A stretch of 40,377 nt of DNA, taken from Verrucomicrobiia bacterium. Its GTDB lineage: Bacteria; Verrucomicrobiota; Verrucomicrobiia; Verrucomicrobiales; DEV007. Under the pieces are notes generated by a model. It was given only the letters and a program-made list of their open reading frames with translations, ran no database searches and was not told the origin of the DNA. Positions 18,478 through 27,924 of this stretch are shown here, one piece after another (position 1 is the first letter of the stretch; every line of letters begins with the position of its first letter). The translations under genes were made by a program, and so were the position numbers. The stretch is taken from positions 1-40,377 of the forward strand of contig JAUIGD010000011.1 in the NCBI GenBank assembly GCA_030430255.1, written 5' to 3'.

Positions 18478-18788
18478 GGCGCACGCTCCTCTCCGCACGA
18501 CCAGCAGACATCGAGGTTCCCCGGGTTCTCCTCGCCGCAGGCGCAGTGCCACTCCTCATCGGACCGCTGCGCATCGCTCTCGAAACGCTCCTTGAGCAAG
18601 GCCAGCGCGCGCTCGCGGTCGGCGGGGTCGACGACGCACAAGGCCGGGAAAAACTCCGGGATCGGCACCTCCGTCAGCGTGCCGACCAGGTCCTTGTTGC
18701 GGACGTGGGTCGCGATCCCCGCCTCCTCGAGGATCGACTGGCAGTAGCCGATCCGGGTGAAGTCGCGTTCGCGGAACAACTCTTCCAT
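18474..18788 (-). CDS. DUF2007-like protein with C-terminal zinc ribbon
   Basis: 104 residues. The first about 70 (GYCQSILEEAGIATHVRNKD, then PALCVVDPADRERALALL) resemble the small DUF2007 signal-transducer-like domain, a ferredoxin-like fold of unknown role. The tail carries Cys82-x-Cys84-x10-Cys95-x2-Cys98 (WHCACGEENPG, DVCWSCGEE), a RanBP2-like or zinc-ribbon motif. The start MEELFRERDF fits the domain; upstream codons are Arg-rich and unlikely to be translated. It is four-base coupled to the downstream hydrolase gene. It could be a small protein- or RNA-binding regulator, but no function is assigned. Confidence 0.72.
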   Translation of the reverse strand: MEELFRERDFTRIGYCQSILEEAGIATHVRNKDLVGTLTEVPIPEFFPALCVVDPADRERALALLKERFESDAQRSDEEWHCACGEENPGNLDVCWSCGEERAP

Positions 18789-18804
18789 CGCCTTTGGTCG
18801 TTCG

Positions 18805-19392
18805 TTAAACCCATTCCACTTTCTCCTCAACCGGCTTGCGGACGCCCTTCGGCCACGCCTCACCCTCGCGGGGCCAGCCGAGATAGAACAGGCCGAGGCA
18901 GCGGTCGCGGTCGCGGAGCCCGAGCCAGCGCTTCGCCGCGCCGCTGTCGAGGAGGGGGGGCGACGACCAAAACGCGCCCAGCCCGGCGGCGGCGGCGGTG
19001 AGGTGCATGTTCTGCACCGCGCAAGCGACGGCCTCGATCTCTTCGAGCTCCGGGATCTTCGGGTTGTCGCCGCGGCGCATGATCAGCGCCACCACCGCCC
19101 CGGCGAGCGTCGGGTTGCGCGAGAGCTTGTCGAATTTGTCCTGCCGGAACTCGGCCTCCGGGGTCACCTCGCGATAGATCTCCGCCAGGCGTGAGGCCAA
19201 GGTTTGCCTCGCCTCCCCGGCGAAGACCTTGAATCGCCAAGGCTCGGTGTAACCGTGCGTCGGCGCCCAGTTCGCGTTCTCGAACAGCAGGTCGAGCAGC
19301 GGGCGGGGCAGCTCGCGGCCGGCGTCCATGAGCGCGGGCTTCAGGCTGCGGCGCCCGCGGATGATGCGCGTGATGGTTTCGGTGTCGTCCAT
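18805..19392 (-). CDS. nitroreductase family protein (FMN)
   Basis: About 195 residues of the FMN-dependent nitroreductase superfamily, closest by eye to the short YdjA-like group. The FMN-binding Arg pair is in IRGRRSLKP, FENANWAPTHGYTEPWRF is the conserved substrate and flavin region, and AAAAGLGAFWSS is the C-terminal flavin-binding turn. It probably reduces nitro groups, quinones or similar substrates with NAD(P)H; the physiological substrate is unknown. The start is taken as MDDTET at 19392; 19404 would add four residues. It leads the minus-strand group with the DUF2007 and hydrolase genes, 16 bases apart. Confidence 0.82.
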   Translation of the reverse strand: MDDTETITRIIRGRRSLKPALMDAGRELPRPLLDLLFENANWAPTHGYTEPWRFKVFAGEARQTLASRLAEIYREVTPEAEFRQDKFDKLSRNPTLAGAVVALIMRRGDNPKIPELEEIEAVACAVQNMHLTAAAAGLGAFWSSPPLLDSGAAKRWLGLRDRDRCLGLFYLGWPREGEAWPKGVRKPVEEKVEWV

Positions 19393-19430
19393 GTCGGGCG
19401 CCACCGTCGGCGAGGAACGGGGGCGGGGCG

Positions 19431-19544
19431 AGGGGGAACCCGTTGCCGCCCGTGGCGCCGGGCCCCATCGCCCTGCAGAATTGCCGCGGCGCCGGGGTCT
19501 GGATCCGCAACCTGCGCATCCGCGAACTCGGGACCGGCGAGTAG
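19431..19544 (+). pseudogene. remnant of a DUF1080 (3-keto-disaccharide hydrolase-like) gene, C-terminus only
   Basis: A plus-strand frame ending at TAG 19542-19544 reads GPIALQNCRGAGVWIRNLRI followed by REL and a short tail. This matches the usual closing strand of DUF1080 lectin-like proteins (pattern GPIxLQxxGxxVxFRNIRI). Only about 30 residues are recognisable and there is no start; upstream sequence runs into the opposite-strand nitroreductase. DUF1080 genes often neighbour sulfatases and sugar-processing genes, as here. I read it as the tail of a deleted gene. Confidence 0.5.
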
Positions 19545-19645
19545 CGCGGGCGGGGGAGGCCGTCTACAGTGCCCGCGCCGGTCCACCGCCGCCCGTCCGC
19601 TGCCGGTCAGGGGTCGCCCCCGCGGCAGGATGCCGCCACGCCGCC

Positions 19646-21079
19646 ATGAAACCCACCTCCATCACCCGCCTCCTCGCCTCGGCGCTGATCGCCTCCGTCT
19701 GCCTCGGCGCGCCCGCCCGCGCCGGCCGGCCGAACATCCTCCTCGTCATGGCCGACGACCACGGCTACGGCGACTGCGGCTTCACCGGGCACCCCTTTGT
19801 CAAAACCCCGCACCTCGACGCCATGGCCGCCGGGGGCGTGGTCTTCGACCGCTTCTACGCCAGCTCGCCGGTCTGCTCGCCGACCCGCGCCGCGGTGATG
19901 ACCGGCCGCCACGCCTTCCGCGTCAACGTCCCCAACCACGGCCACTACCTGCGCCCGCACGAGGTGACCATCGCCGAAGCGTTCCGCGCCGCCGGCTACG
20001 TCACCGGGCATTTCGGCAAATGGCACATCGGCTCGGTCCAGCCGGGCAGCCCGACCTCGCCGGGCGGGCAGGGCTTCGACGAGTGGCTCTCGGGCCTCAA
20101 CTTCTTCGACAACGACCCCTACCTCAGCCACGGCGGCGAATACCGGCAGATCGAGGGCGCCGGCACCGCCATCGCCACGGACGCGACGATCGAGTTCCTA
20201 ACAAAACATCACAACGGCGGCAAACCGATGCTCGCCGTGACCTGGTTCCCCTCCCCGCACGACCCACACGCCGAGCTGCCGGAGGGCGTCGACGGCGCGG
20301 CGGCGCTCTACAAGGAAGAGGCCGGCAAGATGGCCGGCTACTTCCGCGAGATCACCCTGCTCGACCAGCAGGTCGGCAAGCTCCGCGCCACCCTGCGCGG
20401 GTTGGGCATCGAGAAGGACACGGTCTTCCTCTACTGCAGCGACAACGGCGGCCTGGTCGAGGCCTCCTCCGGCGGCCGCGCGCGCAAGGGCAGCATCTAC
20501 GAGGGCGGCCTGCGCGTCCCCGCGGTCCTCGAGTGGCCGGGCACGCTCACCGCGCGCACGGTCGCGACGCCGGTCTGGTCCTGCGATATCCTGCCGACGA
20601 TGTTGGCGATCGCCGATATCGACTTCGACCCGCCGCCACACCCGCTGGACGGGATCGACATCGCCGCCATCATCGCCGGCGAGCGGGAGACGCGGCCGCC
20701 GATGGGCTTCTGGCACGGCTTCGCCGGCGGCCAATCCACGCGCAGCGACTCGATCATCCGCGCACTGATGGAGGCGCACGACGCCGGCCGGCCGAACCCA
20801 CACCCCGGGCGCGTGCTCAAGAACGTGATGGAGTTCCCCGAATTCGAGGACGGCAAGCACACCGGCCATGCGGCGTGGAACGATTGGCCGTGGAAGCTGC
20901 ACCGGATCGAGAACGCGAAGGGCGAGGTCAAGGTGGAGCTCTACGACCTCGAGGCCGACCCCGACGAGGCGGACGATGTGAGCGCCGACCACCCCGACCG
21001 CGCGAGCGCGATGCGCACCGCACTGGAGGCCTGGCAGGCGGGCGTGCTGCGCTCCTGGGAGGGGGCGGACTACCGGTGA
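19646..21079 (+). CDS. secreted sulfatase
   Basis: Formylglycine-dependent sulfatase of 477 residues, exported by the signal MKPTSITRLLASALIASVCL. The active-site signature is Cys77 in VCSPTRAAVMTGRH (C-x-P-x-R), where an anaerobic or FGE-type maturase must convert the Cys. Metal-binding Asp residues are in ILLVMADDHGYGD, and the second metal site is YCSDNGG. It probably removes sulfate from polysaccharides or similar esters in the periplasm; the exact substrate is not deducible. The ATG at 19646 gives the signal peptide directly. It faces an MFS gene convergently, 40 bases apart. Confidence 0.88.
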   Translation: MKPTSITRLLASALIASVCLGAPARAGRPNILLVMADDHGYGDCGFTGHPFVKTPHLDAMAAGGVVFDRFYASSPVCSPTRAAVMTGRHAFRVNVPNHGHYLRPHEVTIAEAFRAAGYVTGHFGKWHIGSVQPGSPTSPGGQGFDEWLSGLNFFDNDPYLSHGGEYRQIEGAGTAIATDATIEFLTKHHNGGKPMLAVTWFPSPHDPHAELPEGVDGAAALYKEEAGKMAGYFREITLLDQQVGKLRATLRGLGIEKDTVFLYCSDNGGLVEASSGGRARKGSIYEGGLRVPAVLEWPGTLTARTVATPVWSCDILPTMLAIADIDFDPPPHPLDGIDIAAIIAGERETRPPMGFWHGFAGGQSTRSDSIIRALMEAHDAGRPNPHPGRVLKNVMEFPEFEDGKHTGHAAWNDWPWKLHRIENAKGEVKVELYDLEADPDEADDVSADHPDRASAMRTALEAWQAGVLRSWEGADYR

Positions 21080-21093
21080 TCGGCGGCCGGCCG

Positions 21094-21135
21094 GACCCCG
21101 CGGGGCGCCCCCGCGCCGCTCACGGGCGCGGGGTC
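21094..21135. terminator. possible bidirectional hairpin between convergent sulfatase and MFS genes
   Basis: The inverted repeat GACCCCGCG (21094-21102) and CGCGGGGTC (21127-21135) spans the gap between two convergent stop codons and runs into the MFS 3' end. It contains further GC palindromes. No T-tract on either strand, so intrinsic termination is uncertain. Confidence 0.35.
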
Positions 21136-22496
21136 GAGCGGAACCAGAAGCGCAGCCAGTAGCGGATGCGGGAGCGCGAGAGGGCGGTGCCGACGAGGCG
21201 GTCCAGGTTCTCGGCGTCGGGTTCCTCCAACGCCCGGGACGATGCGAGGGCGGCGACGAAGAGCGCCGCCATGATCGCGAACAGCGCGCTGTGGGCGTTG
21301 AGCTCGAAGCCGCCGAACTCACGCCGCGAACTGGCGAACAGGTCGAGGAAGGCGCCCCAGAGCACCGGCGCCAGGCCGAGCACCAGGCTTCCGACGACCG
21401 AGAAAAAAGCGAAGTAGTAGCTGCGGCCGAGGTCGGGGATCACGACCATCGCCAGCCGCACGTTGGCGAGGTTCATCAGTGAGTTCGCGAGGCCGATGGC
21501 CACCATGAGCGCCGCCGCCAGGGCGGCGCCCGCAGGCAACAGCCCGCCGGCGAGCCCGGCCCACAGCGCCATCGCCACCACCCAGAGGCAGAAGGCCGCG
21601 CCCATCACCGGCTTGCTGCCGAAACGGTCGAGCGCCCGGCGGAGCAGGAACTGGTTGAGGGCGCCGCCGACGAACATCAGCGAGGTGAGGAGCAAAACGG
21701 AGCGCTCCGGCATCTCGAGCCGCCCCCTGAGAAAGGCGACCACGAAGGTCACCACGCCGCCCGCCGCGAGCGAGGCCCAGGCGTTCGTGATCAGCACGCG
21801 GCGGAAGGCGCGCAGCCGCCACATCTCGCGGAAACCCGGCCGCGCGCGGAGCGCCGCCGGCGGCAGCGCCGGAGCGCCCGGGATGCGCGCCAGCGCGGCC
21901 ACGCTGGCGACCGCCATCAGCAGGCTGAACGCGAACAGCGCGCTGAAGCGCCCCGGCCCCGCCCCTTCGCCGAGCACCAGCGCCGCCAACGCGAAGGCCG
22001 CGATGCTGGCGAGGTTGACCACGCCCGCCTCCGTCGCCAGGTAGCGCCCCCGCAGCGGCGGCGGCACGACGCCGGAGATCCAGGGCAGCCAACCGCAACT
22101 CGACACCCCTCGCACCGCGTTGAACAGGAAGAGCAGCACCAGCACCGCGGCCAGGCGGCCGCCGTCGCCCAGCGGCAGGACATCGAGCGGCACGAAGACG
22201 AGCAGCGCGATAAACACGCTGCGCGCGCCCCAGCCCGCCACGACGAACCGCTTGCAGCCGAGGCGGTCGACGAAGCCGGCGGCGGGGATCTGCAGCACGA
22301 CGAGCAGCGGGAGCATGCCGGCGATCAGCCCGAGCGTGAACGAAGAGGCACCCAGCGACTTCGCGTAGAGGATCATCGGGCTGCCGAGCACCATCTGGAA
22401 CGACAGCGCATTGAACGCGGCGAACGCGAAGGCGTTGCCCGTCCCCGGCTGGAAGGTGGCGGGCGGGGCGGCTTCGTTTCCGCGGGCGGGCATCAT
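21120..22496 (-). CDS. MFS transporter
   Basis: 458 residues with about twelve hydrophobic segments, a major facilitator superfamily permease. The typical loop between segments 2 and 3 reads GFVDRLGCKRFVVAG, a variant of the G-x-x-x-D-R-x-G-R-R motif. The central cytoplasmic loop is the region around RIPGAPALPPAALRARPGF. The substrate is unknown. The start is at one of two adjacent ATGs (22496 or 22493); codons further upstream look non-coding. It is convergent with the sulfatase, which could hint at uptake of a desulfated product, but nothing in the sequence shows this. Confidence 0.8.
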   Translation of the reverse strand: MMPARGNEAAPPATFQPGTGNAFAFAAFNALSFQMVLGSPMILYAKSLGASSFTLGLIAGMLPLLVVLQIPAAGFVDRLGCKRFVVAGWGARSVFIALLVFVPLDVLPLGDGGRLAAVLVLLFLFNAVRGVSSCGWLPWISGVVPPPLRGRYLATEAGVVNLASIAAFALAALVLGEGAGPGRFSALFAFSLLMAVASVAALARIPGAPALPPAALRARPGFREMWRLRAFRRVLITNAWASLAAGGVVTFVVAFLRGRLEMPERSVLLLTSLMFVGGALNQFLLRRALDRFGSKPVMGAAFCLWVVAMALWAGLAGGLLPAGAALAAALMVAIGLANSLMNLANVRLAMVVIPDLGRSYYFAFFSVVGSLVLGLAPVLWGAFLDLFASSRREFGGFELNAHSALFAIMAALFVAALASSRALEEPDAENLDRLVGTALSRSRIRYWLRFWFRSTPRP

Positions 22497-22618
22497 ACGG
22501 GGTGCGAGGTCGGGGCGGCGCGGCGAATCTCCCCAGCGCGGGCGCCCCGCGCAAGGGCGGACAGGCATCGTTCCGCTCCGCAGTCATCCCGTCGCGACCT
22601 GCCTGCGCCGGCCGCCCC

Positions 22619-22637
22619 CTAGCCCGAATCGATCACC
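22619..22637 (+). repeat. single copy of a 19-base repeat end
   Basis: CTAGCCCGAATCGATCACC is identical to the left end of the palindromic element at 31488-31506. No inverted partner was found nearby and the similarity ends after the 19 bases plus two or three more. It lies in the otherwise featureless gap (22497-22697) between ggt and the MFS gene. Confidence 0.7.
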
Positions 22638-22697
22638 GCACCCGCTCGACCCCAGCCGATCTCAGGCTGTGCCGGATCGCCCCTGGCGGGTGGCCGC

Positions 22698-24527
<1,830 letters not shown>

Positions 24528-24594
24528 GGTTGCGTACGTTACACTCAATTGCTAGCGATCGCCGCAAGTGAATTCGGGGAAGGGGGCGCGGGAT

Positions 24595-24620
24595 CCGGGC
24601 GGGAGCCCCCCCGAGCCCGG
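24595..24620 (-). other. intercistronic hairpin between pgsW and ggt
   Basis: CCGGGC (24595-24600) and GCCCGG (24615-24620) can pair in the 110-base gap between pgsW and ggt. The hairpin may stabilise an mRNA end or partly terminate. No T-tract is present. Confidence 0.3.
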
Positions 24621-24637
24621 TCGCCGGGATCGCCGGA

Positions 24638-25783
24638 TCAGATCATCGGCTCCACGTCGCCGGCGTCTTTGTGGCCCTTGGTGCCGCGCAGGAACTGGGC
24701 GCCCCAAGGGGAGCGGACGAAGCCGTAGAGGGCTGCGACCACCAGCACCAGCAAGCCGAGGGCGAGCGGGCGGTTGTAGGTCAGCCGGTGGAAGACGCCG
24801 CCGTCGCCGGGCTGCGGGGTGGTCTCCGGGTAGCGCGGCAGCCCGAACTCGTCGGCGATCTCCATGATGTGCAGGAGGTGGACTACCGGCACGCCGCCCG
24901 AGCTGAACGCCGCCATCACCGAGGTGCTGGCGTCGGCGCCGCGCGGCGGGCTGGTGTTGAGCCCCTGCTTGAAGGTCTCCTTGGCGATCGTGCGCCCGGC
25001 CGAGCTGGCGCCGCCGCCGACGTTGATGTAGGCGGCGATCGGCCCGTCTGCCCTGTCCCGGTAGACCTCGAGGCGCCGCTTGACGCTGTCGGCGTAGTTC
25101 TCCGGCTCGATGAACAGCGGCACCGAATTGCGCGTGATGGCGCCGCGCAACAGCTCGCGCGAGCTGTCCGGGAGGCCGCGCGCCACGTCGTCGACACCGC
25201 CCAAGGACGCCGCCACGGCACGGGTCTCGAGCACGCCGCGCTCGGCGAGGATCTGCTCCATGTCGAGCCACAGCAGGTCGGGGTTGTTCGCGCCCCACTC
25301 GGAGGAGGAGGCGCTGGCGATCACGACCGGCTTCAGGCCGAGCGACTCGCAGGCCGCGTAGACGCAGAGGTTGATCGCCGGGTAGGATCCCGAGACGCCG
25401 ACGGCGACGTTGTCGCCGGCCTTCACGCCCGCGTCTTTGAGCATCTCGACCACCACCGCGGCGAAGTTCGGGTTCAGCGACGTGCGCTTGGTGAAGTAGC
25501 CGCCGGCGTTGGTCGTCACCGGCGTGTGCGGCTGGCCGAGCATCCCGGTCTCCGCCGGGTCGAGCGTGGTGTCGATGGGTTCGCCGCGCTCCTCGCGGTA
25601 GCGCTTGATCGTCTCCATCCCCTCGGCCGCGAGCCGCGCCGCCTCCAGCTTCTCGGCGTAGTGGGGTTGGCGGATGTCGGCCTGGAAATGCTCGACCGCC
25701 ACCACCGCGCCCACGGCCAGCAGCGCCACCAGGGTCATGGCGCGGATCGAGATGCCTTTGGGGCGCCAGTAGATTCCTTTCAT
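24638..25783 (-). CDS. pgsW: poly-gamma-glutamate system protein PgsW
   Basis: 381 residues with one N-terminal membrane segment (about 14-30) and one near the C-terminus (about 335-355). The soluble central part contains VAVGVSGSYPAINLCVYAAC, SASSSEWGANNPD and INVGGGASSAG. I recognise it as the PgsW-type protein found with PgsB and PgsC outside the Firmicutes; its biochemical role is not established. Between the two anchors the large domain should lie on the periplasmic face. Here it takes the place where PgsA/CapA would be expected. It starts 41 bases after pgsC and is followed by ggt. Confidence 0.8.
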   Translation of the reverse strand: MKGIYWRPKGISIRAMTLVALLAVGAVVAVEHFQADIRQPHYAEKLEAARLAAEGMETIKRYREERGEPIDTTLDPAETGMLGQPHTPVTTNAGGYFTKRTSLNPNFAAVVVEMLKDAGVKAGDNVAVGVSGSYPAINLCVYAACESLGLKPVVIASASSSEWGANNPDLLWLDMEQILAERGVLETRAVAASLGGVDDVARGLPDSSRELLRGAITRNSVPLFIEPENYADSVKRRLEVYRDRADGPIAAYINVGGGASSAGRTIAKETFKQGLNTSPPRGADASTSVMAAFSSGGVPVVHLLHIMEIADEFGLPRYPETTPQPGDGGVFHRLTYNRPLALGLLVLVVAALYGFVRSPWGAQFLRGTKGHKDAGDVEPMI

Positions 25784-25824
25784 CGGTCTGTCTTTCTATC
25801 GATCGGTACGGGTCGGTCGCTCGG

Positions 25825-26340
25825 TCACTCGGTGGCGTCGTCCATCCCGACGAGCTGGCTCGCGGCGCGCACGCGGGTCTCGAACTGCTCGATCTCGGCG
25901 GGGATCGCCAGCACGAGCAACAGGCGGGTGACCATGGAGACGGTGGCCAGCGAGGTGACCGTCTCCAACACGCCCTGACGGTCCATCCACAGCGCGATCA
26001 GGCCGGGGATGATGAAGCCGATCACCTGGTAGTCGCCGCCGAGCCCGGCGACGGCATCGCCGCCGAGCGTCCGGAAGGCGACGCCGATGACGTAGCCCGA
26101 GAGGATCGCCAGGGCGGTGCGGCGCTTGCCGTAGACGATCACGATCGACGACACGAGGCGCACGACGAGGTACGTCAACAGCGCCACCAGCAGGGTGAGC
26201 AGGATGCTCACCGGCTGGAACACGAACAGGGCGAAGTAGCCAGGCACCACGAGCCCCCCCGCCTTGAAGCCGAAGAACTCGGCGAACAGCAGGCTGACCA
26301 CGAGGCCGAGGCCGATAGAGACGGTGAGCAGGTCGAGCAT
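25825..26340 (-). CDS. pgsC: poly-gamma-glutamate biosynthesis membrane protein PgsC/CapC
   Basis: Small integral membrane subunit of the poly-gamma-glutamate synthase, 171 residues, about the usual length for PgsC. The N-terminus MLDLLTVSIGLGLVVSLLFA and the following GFKAGGLVVPGYFALFVFQP are characteristic. Several membrane segments follow, with a charged C-terminal tail. It works with the ligase PgsB. It lies 34 bases downstream of pgsB and 41 bases upstream of pgsW, in an operon on the minus strand. Confidence 0.88.
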   Translation of the reverse strand: MLDLLTVSIGLGLVVSLLFAEFFGFKAGGLVVPGYFALFVFQPVSILLTLLVALLTYLVVRLVSSIVIVYGKRRTALAILSGYVIGVAFRTLGGDAVAGLGGDYQVIGFIIPGLIALWMDRQGVLETVTSLATVSMVTRLLLVLAIPAEIEQFETRVRAASQLVGMDDATE

Positions 26341-26374
26341 GGGCGCTTCTTCTTTCTTTAGTTACAAATGGTTG

Positions 26375-27574
26375 CTAGACCGCGGCGGCGGGGTCGGCCT
26401 CGGGAGCGGTGCGGTTCTTCACCATCTGCAAGAGCTCGAGGCCGGGGCCGCCGATGTTGCCCATGCCGACGACCAGCGCCGAGCGGCCGCAGACCGACAG
26501 CATGGTCTCGAAGATCTGCGAGGCGCTCTTGCCGTCGGCGTAGTGGATCTTCTCCGGGTCGAGCCCCTTCGGCAGCGCGGCGCGGGTGAAGGCGTGGGTG
26601 CCGGTGCCGATGAGCAGGTAGAGGTCGGCGCCGGTCCACCCGAGGCAGGCCTCGCCGAGGGTGAAGCTCCGGTCGGGGCGGTCGGCGCGGCAGTTGAACA
26701 GGGCGATGCGCTTGACGTCGGGCCGCTTGGACACGCAGCCCTCCCAGATGCGCCCGGTGGAGACCGGATCGTTGGCCGCGAAGGCGTTGACGAAGAACAG
26801 CGTGCGGCCGAAATAGCCGAGCTCGTACTCCTTGAGCACGCCGACGTCGGGCGGCGACTTCCACATGCCGCGCAGCGCGGTCCCGCGGTCGATGCCGAGG
26901 TCGGCGCACACCTTGAGCACCAGCGCCACGTTCTCGGCGTGTTCCTGGTAGGGGAAGCCGGCGAGGTCTGCGTCGCTGATGGCGGCGACGTCGCCCTCGT
27001 CGGCCCCGACGAACTCCGACCCCCGGTCGGCACAGATCTGCTCCATCACGCCGGCGTGCTCGCGCTCGCAGGTGAACAGCTTGCCGCCGCGCGGCACCAT
27101 GCCGCAGAGCGCGAGGGCGACGTCGGAGGGCTCCGGGCCCATGACGTCGAGGTGGTCGGGGCGCGCGTTGGTGATGACGCCGTGCGTCGCGCGCACGAAC
27201 ATCTTCTCGCTCATCCACTGGTAGCTCGGCTGCAGCGCCATGCACTCGATGACGAGGGCGTCGGGCTTGTAACCGGAGGCGGTCTTCACGATGCGCACCT
27301 GTTCGCCGACGTTGGCGCCCGCCGGGCGGTAGATGGGGTACTCGCGGCCGGCCGGGGTGATGAAGCGGGCGAGGGTGCCGGTGGTCTTGGCGCAGACCGT
27401 CAGCCCGGCCTCGCGCAGCGCGCCGGAGAGCAGGCGGGTGACGGAGGATTTCCCGCGGGTGCCGTTGACGTGGATGCGCACCGGGATGGTGCCGAGCACG
27501 CGCCGGTGGGCGAGGGCCTCCCAGAGCCCGAGGCCGACGATGAACACGAGGCAGCAGACGAGGATCGCTAGCAT
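26375..27574 (-). CDS. pgsB: poly-gamma-glutamate synthase ligase PgsB/CapB
   Basis: ATP-dependent amide ligase polymerising glutamate through the gamma-carboxyl, Mur-ligase family, 399 residues. It starts with a membrane anchor (MLAILVCCLVFIVGLGLWEA), followed by the P-loop in HVNGTRGKSSVTRLL. Further PgsB-typical stretches are ECMALQPSYQW, TNARPDHLDVMGP and FNCRADRPDRS. The ATG at 27574 is preferred because the upstream open frame is Pro/Arg-rich and lacks similarity. It is the first gene of pgsB-pgsC-pgsW-ggt. The polymer could be capsule, exopolymer or osmoprotectant; the sequence does not say which. Confidence 0.9.
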   Translation of the reverse strand: MLAILVCCLVFIVGLGLWEALAHRRVLGTIPVRIHVNGTRGKSSVTRLLSGALREAGLTVCAKTTGTLARFITPAGREYPIYRPAGANVGEQVRIVKTASGYKPDALVIECMALQPSYQWMSEKMFVRATHGVITNARPDHLDVMGPEPSDVALALCGMVPRGGKLFTCEREHAGVMEQICADRGSEFVGADEGDVAAISDADLAGFPYQEHAENVALVLKVCADLGIDRGTALRGMWKSPPDVGVLKEYELGYFGRTLFFVNAFAANDPVSTGRIWEGCVSKRPDVKRIALFNCRADRPDRSFTLGEACLGWTGADLYLLIGTGTHAFTRAALPKGLDPEKIHYADGKSASQIFETMLSVCGRSALVVGMGNIGGPGLELLQMVKNRTAPEADPAAAV

Positions 27575-27793
27575 GGCATTGGCGCCTCGAGACCGCTGCG
27601 GCAACCCGTGCGCCCACCGGTCCGGCGGCGGGCGGCGGGCTGGGTGCGGGGTCTGGTGTGGAAAAGCATCGGGTGGGAAAGACAGCGGCGGCGGGCGCCG
27701 GGGGGAGGAAGCGCGCCCGCTGCACGCCACGGAAGTGGGGCGCGGGTGCAGCAGGCGGGCGGTTTAGGGAGAGCGGCGCCGATCGGGTAGAGG

Positions 27794-27813
27794 GGAGACC
27801 TCGTCGGGTCTCC
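27794..27813 (-). promoter_or_regulatory. hairpin in the pgsB leader
   Basis: A perfect 7-bp inverted repeat, GGAGACC with GGTCTCC, about 220 bases upstream of the pgsB start. It could be an operator or a leader-RNA structure. There is no supporting motif for a known riboswitch. Confidence 0.3.
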
Positions 27814-27892
27814 AGGGCGCGCCGCCTGCAAACGGTTGAGCGGCGCGAGTGATAGCTGTTCGCCGCCGGATTGCAACGGGAATCGCAGGGCG

Positions 27893-27912
27893 GGCGACGA
27901 ATTTTTCGCGCC
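27893..27912 (-). terminator. possible terminator hairpin after the Na+/Ca2+ exchanger gene
   Basis: GGCG plus CGAA pair with TTCG plus CGCC around a three-base loop with one bulged base (GGCGACGAATTTTTCGCGCC). It lies 13 bases beyond the exchanger stop on its downstream side. A T-tract is lacking on the minus strand, so confidence is low. Confidence 0.3.
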
Positions 27913-27924
27913 CCCCCACCGCGC

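Larger units (their letters stand above)
27575..27924. other. 350-base gene-free leader region upstream of pgsB
   Basis: No convincing gene was found on either strand. On the minus strand, facing pgsB, a possible sigma-70-like pair (TTGCAA, 16 bases, TATCAC) lies around 27845-27875, but it is weak. Downstream of it, GGAGACC (27794-27800) and GGTCTCC (27807-27813) form a 7-bp hairpin with a 6-base loop. It could be part of the long 5' leader of the capsule operon. Confidence 0.5.
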
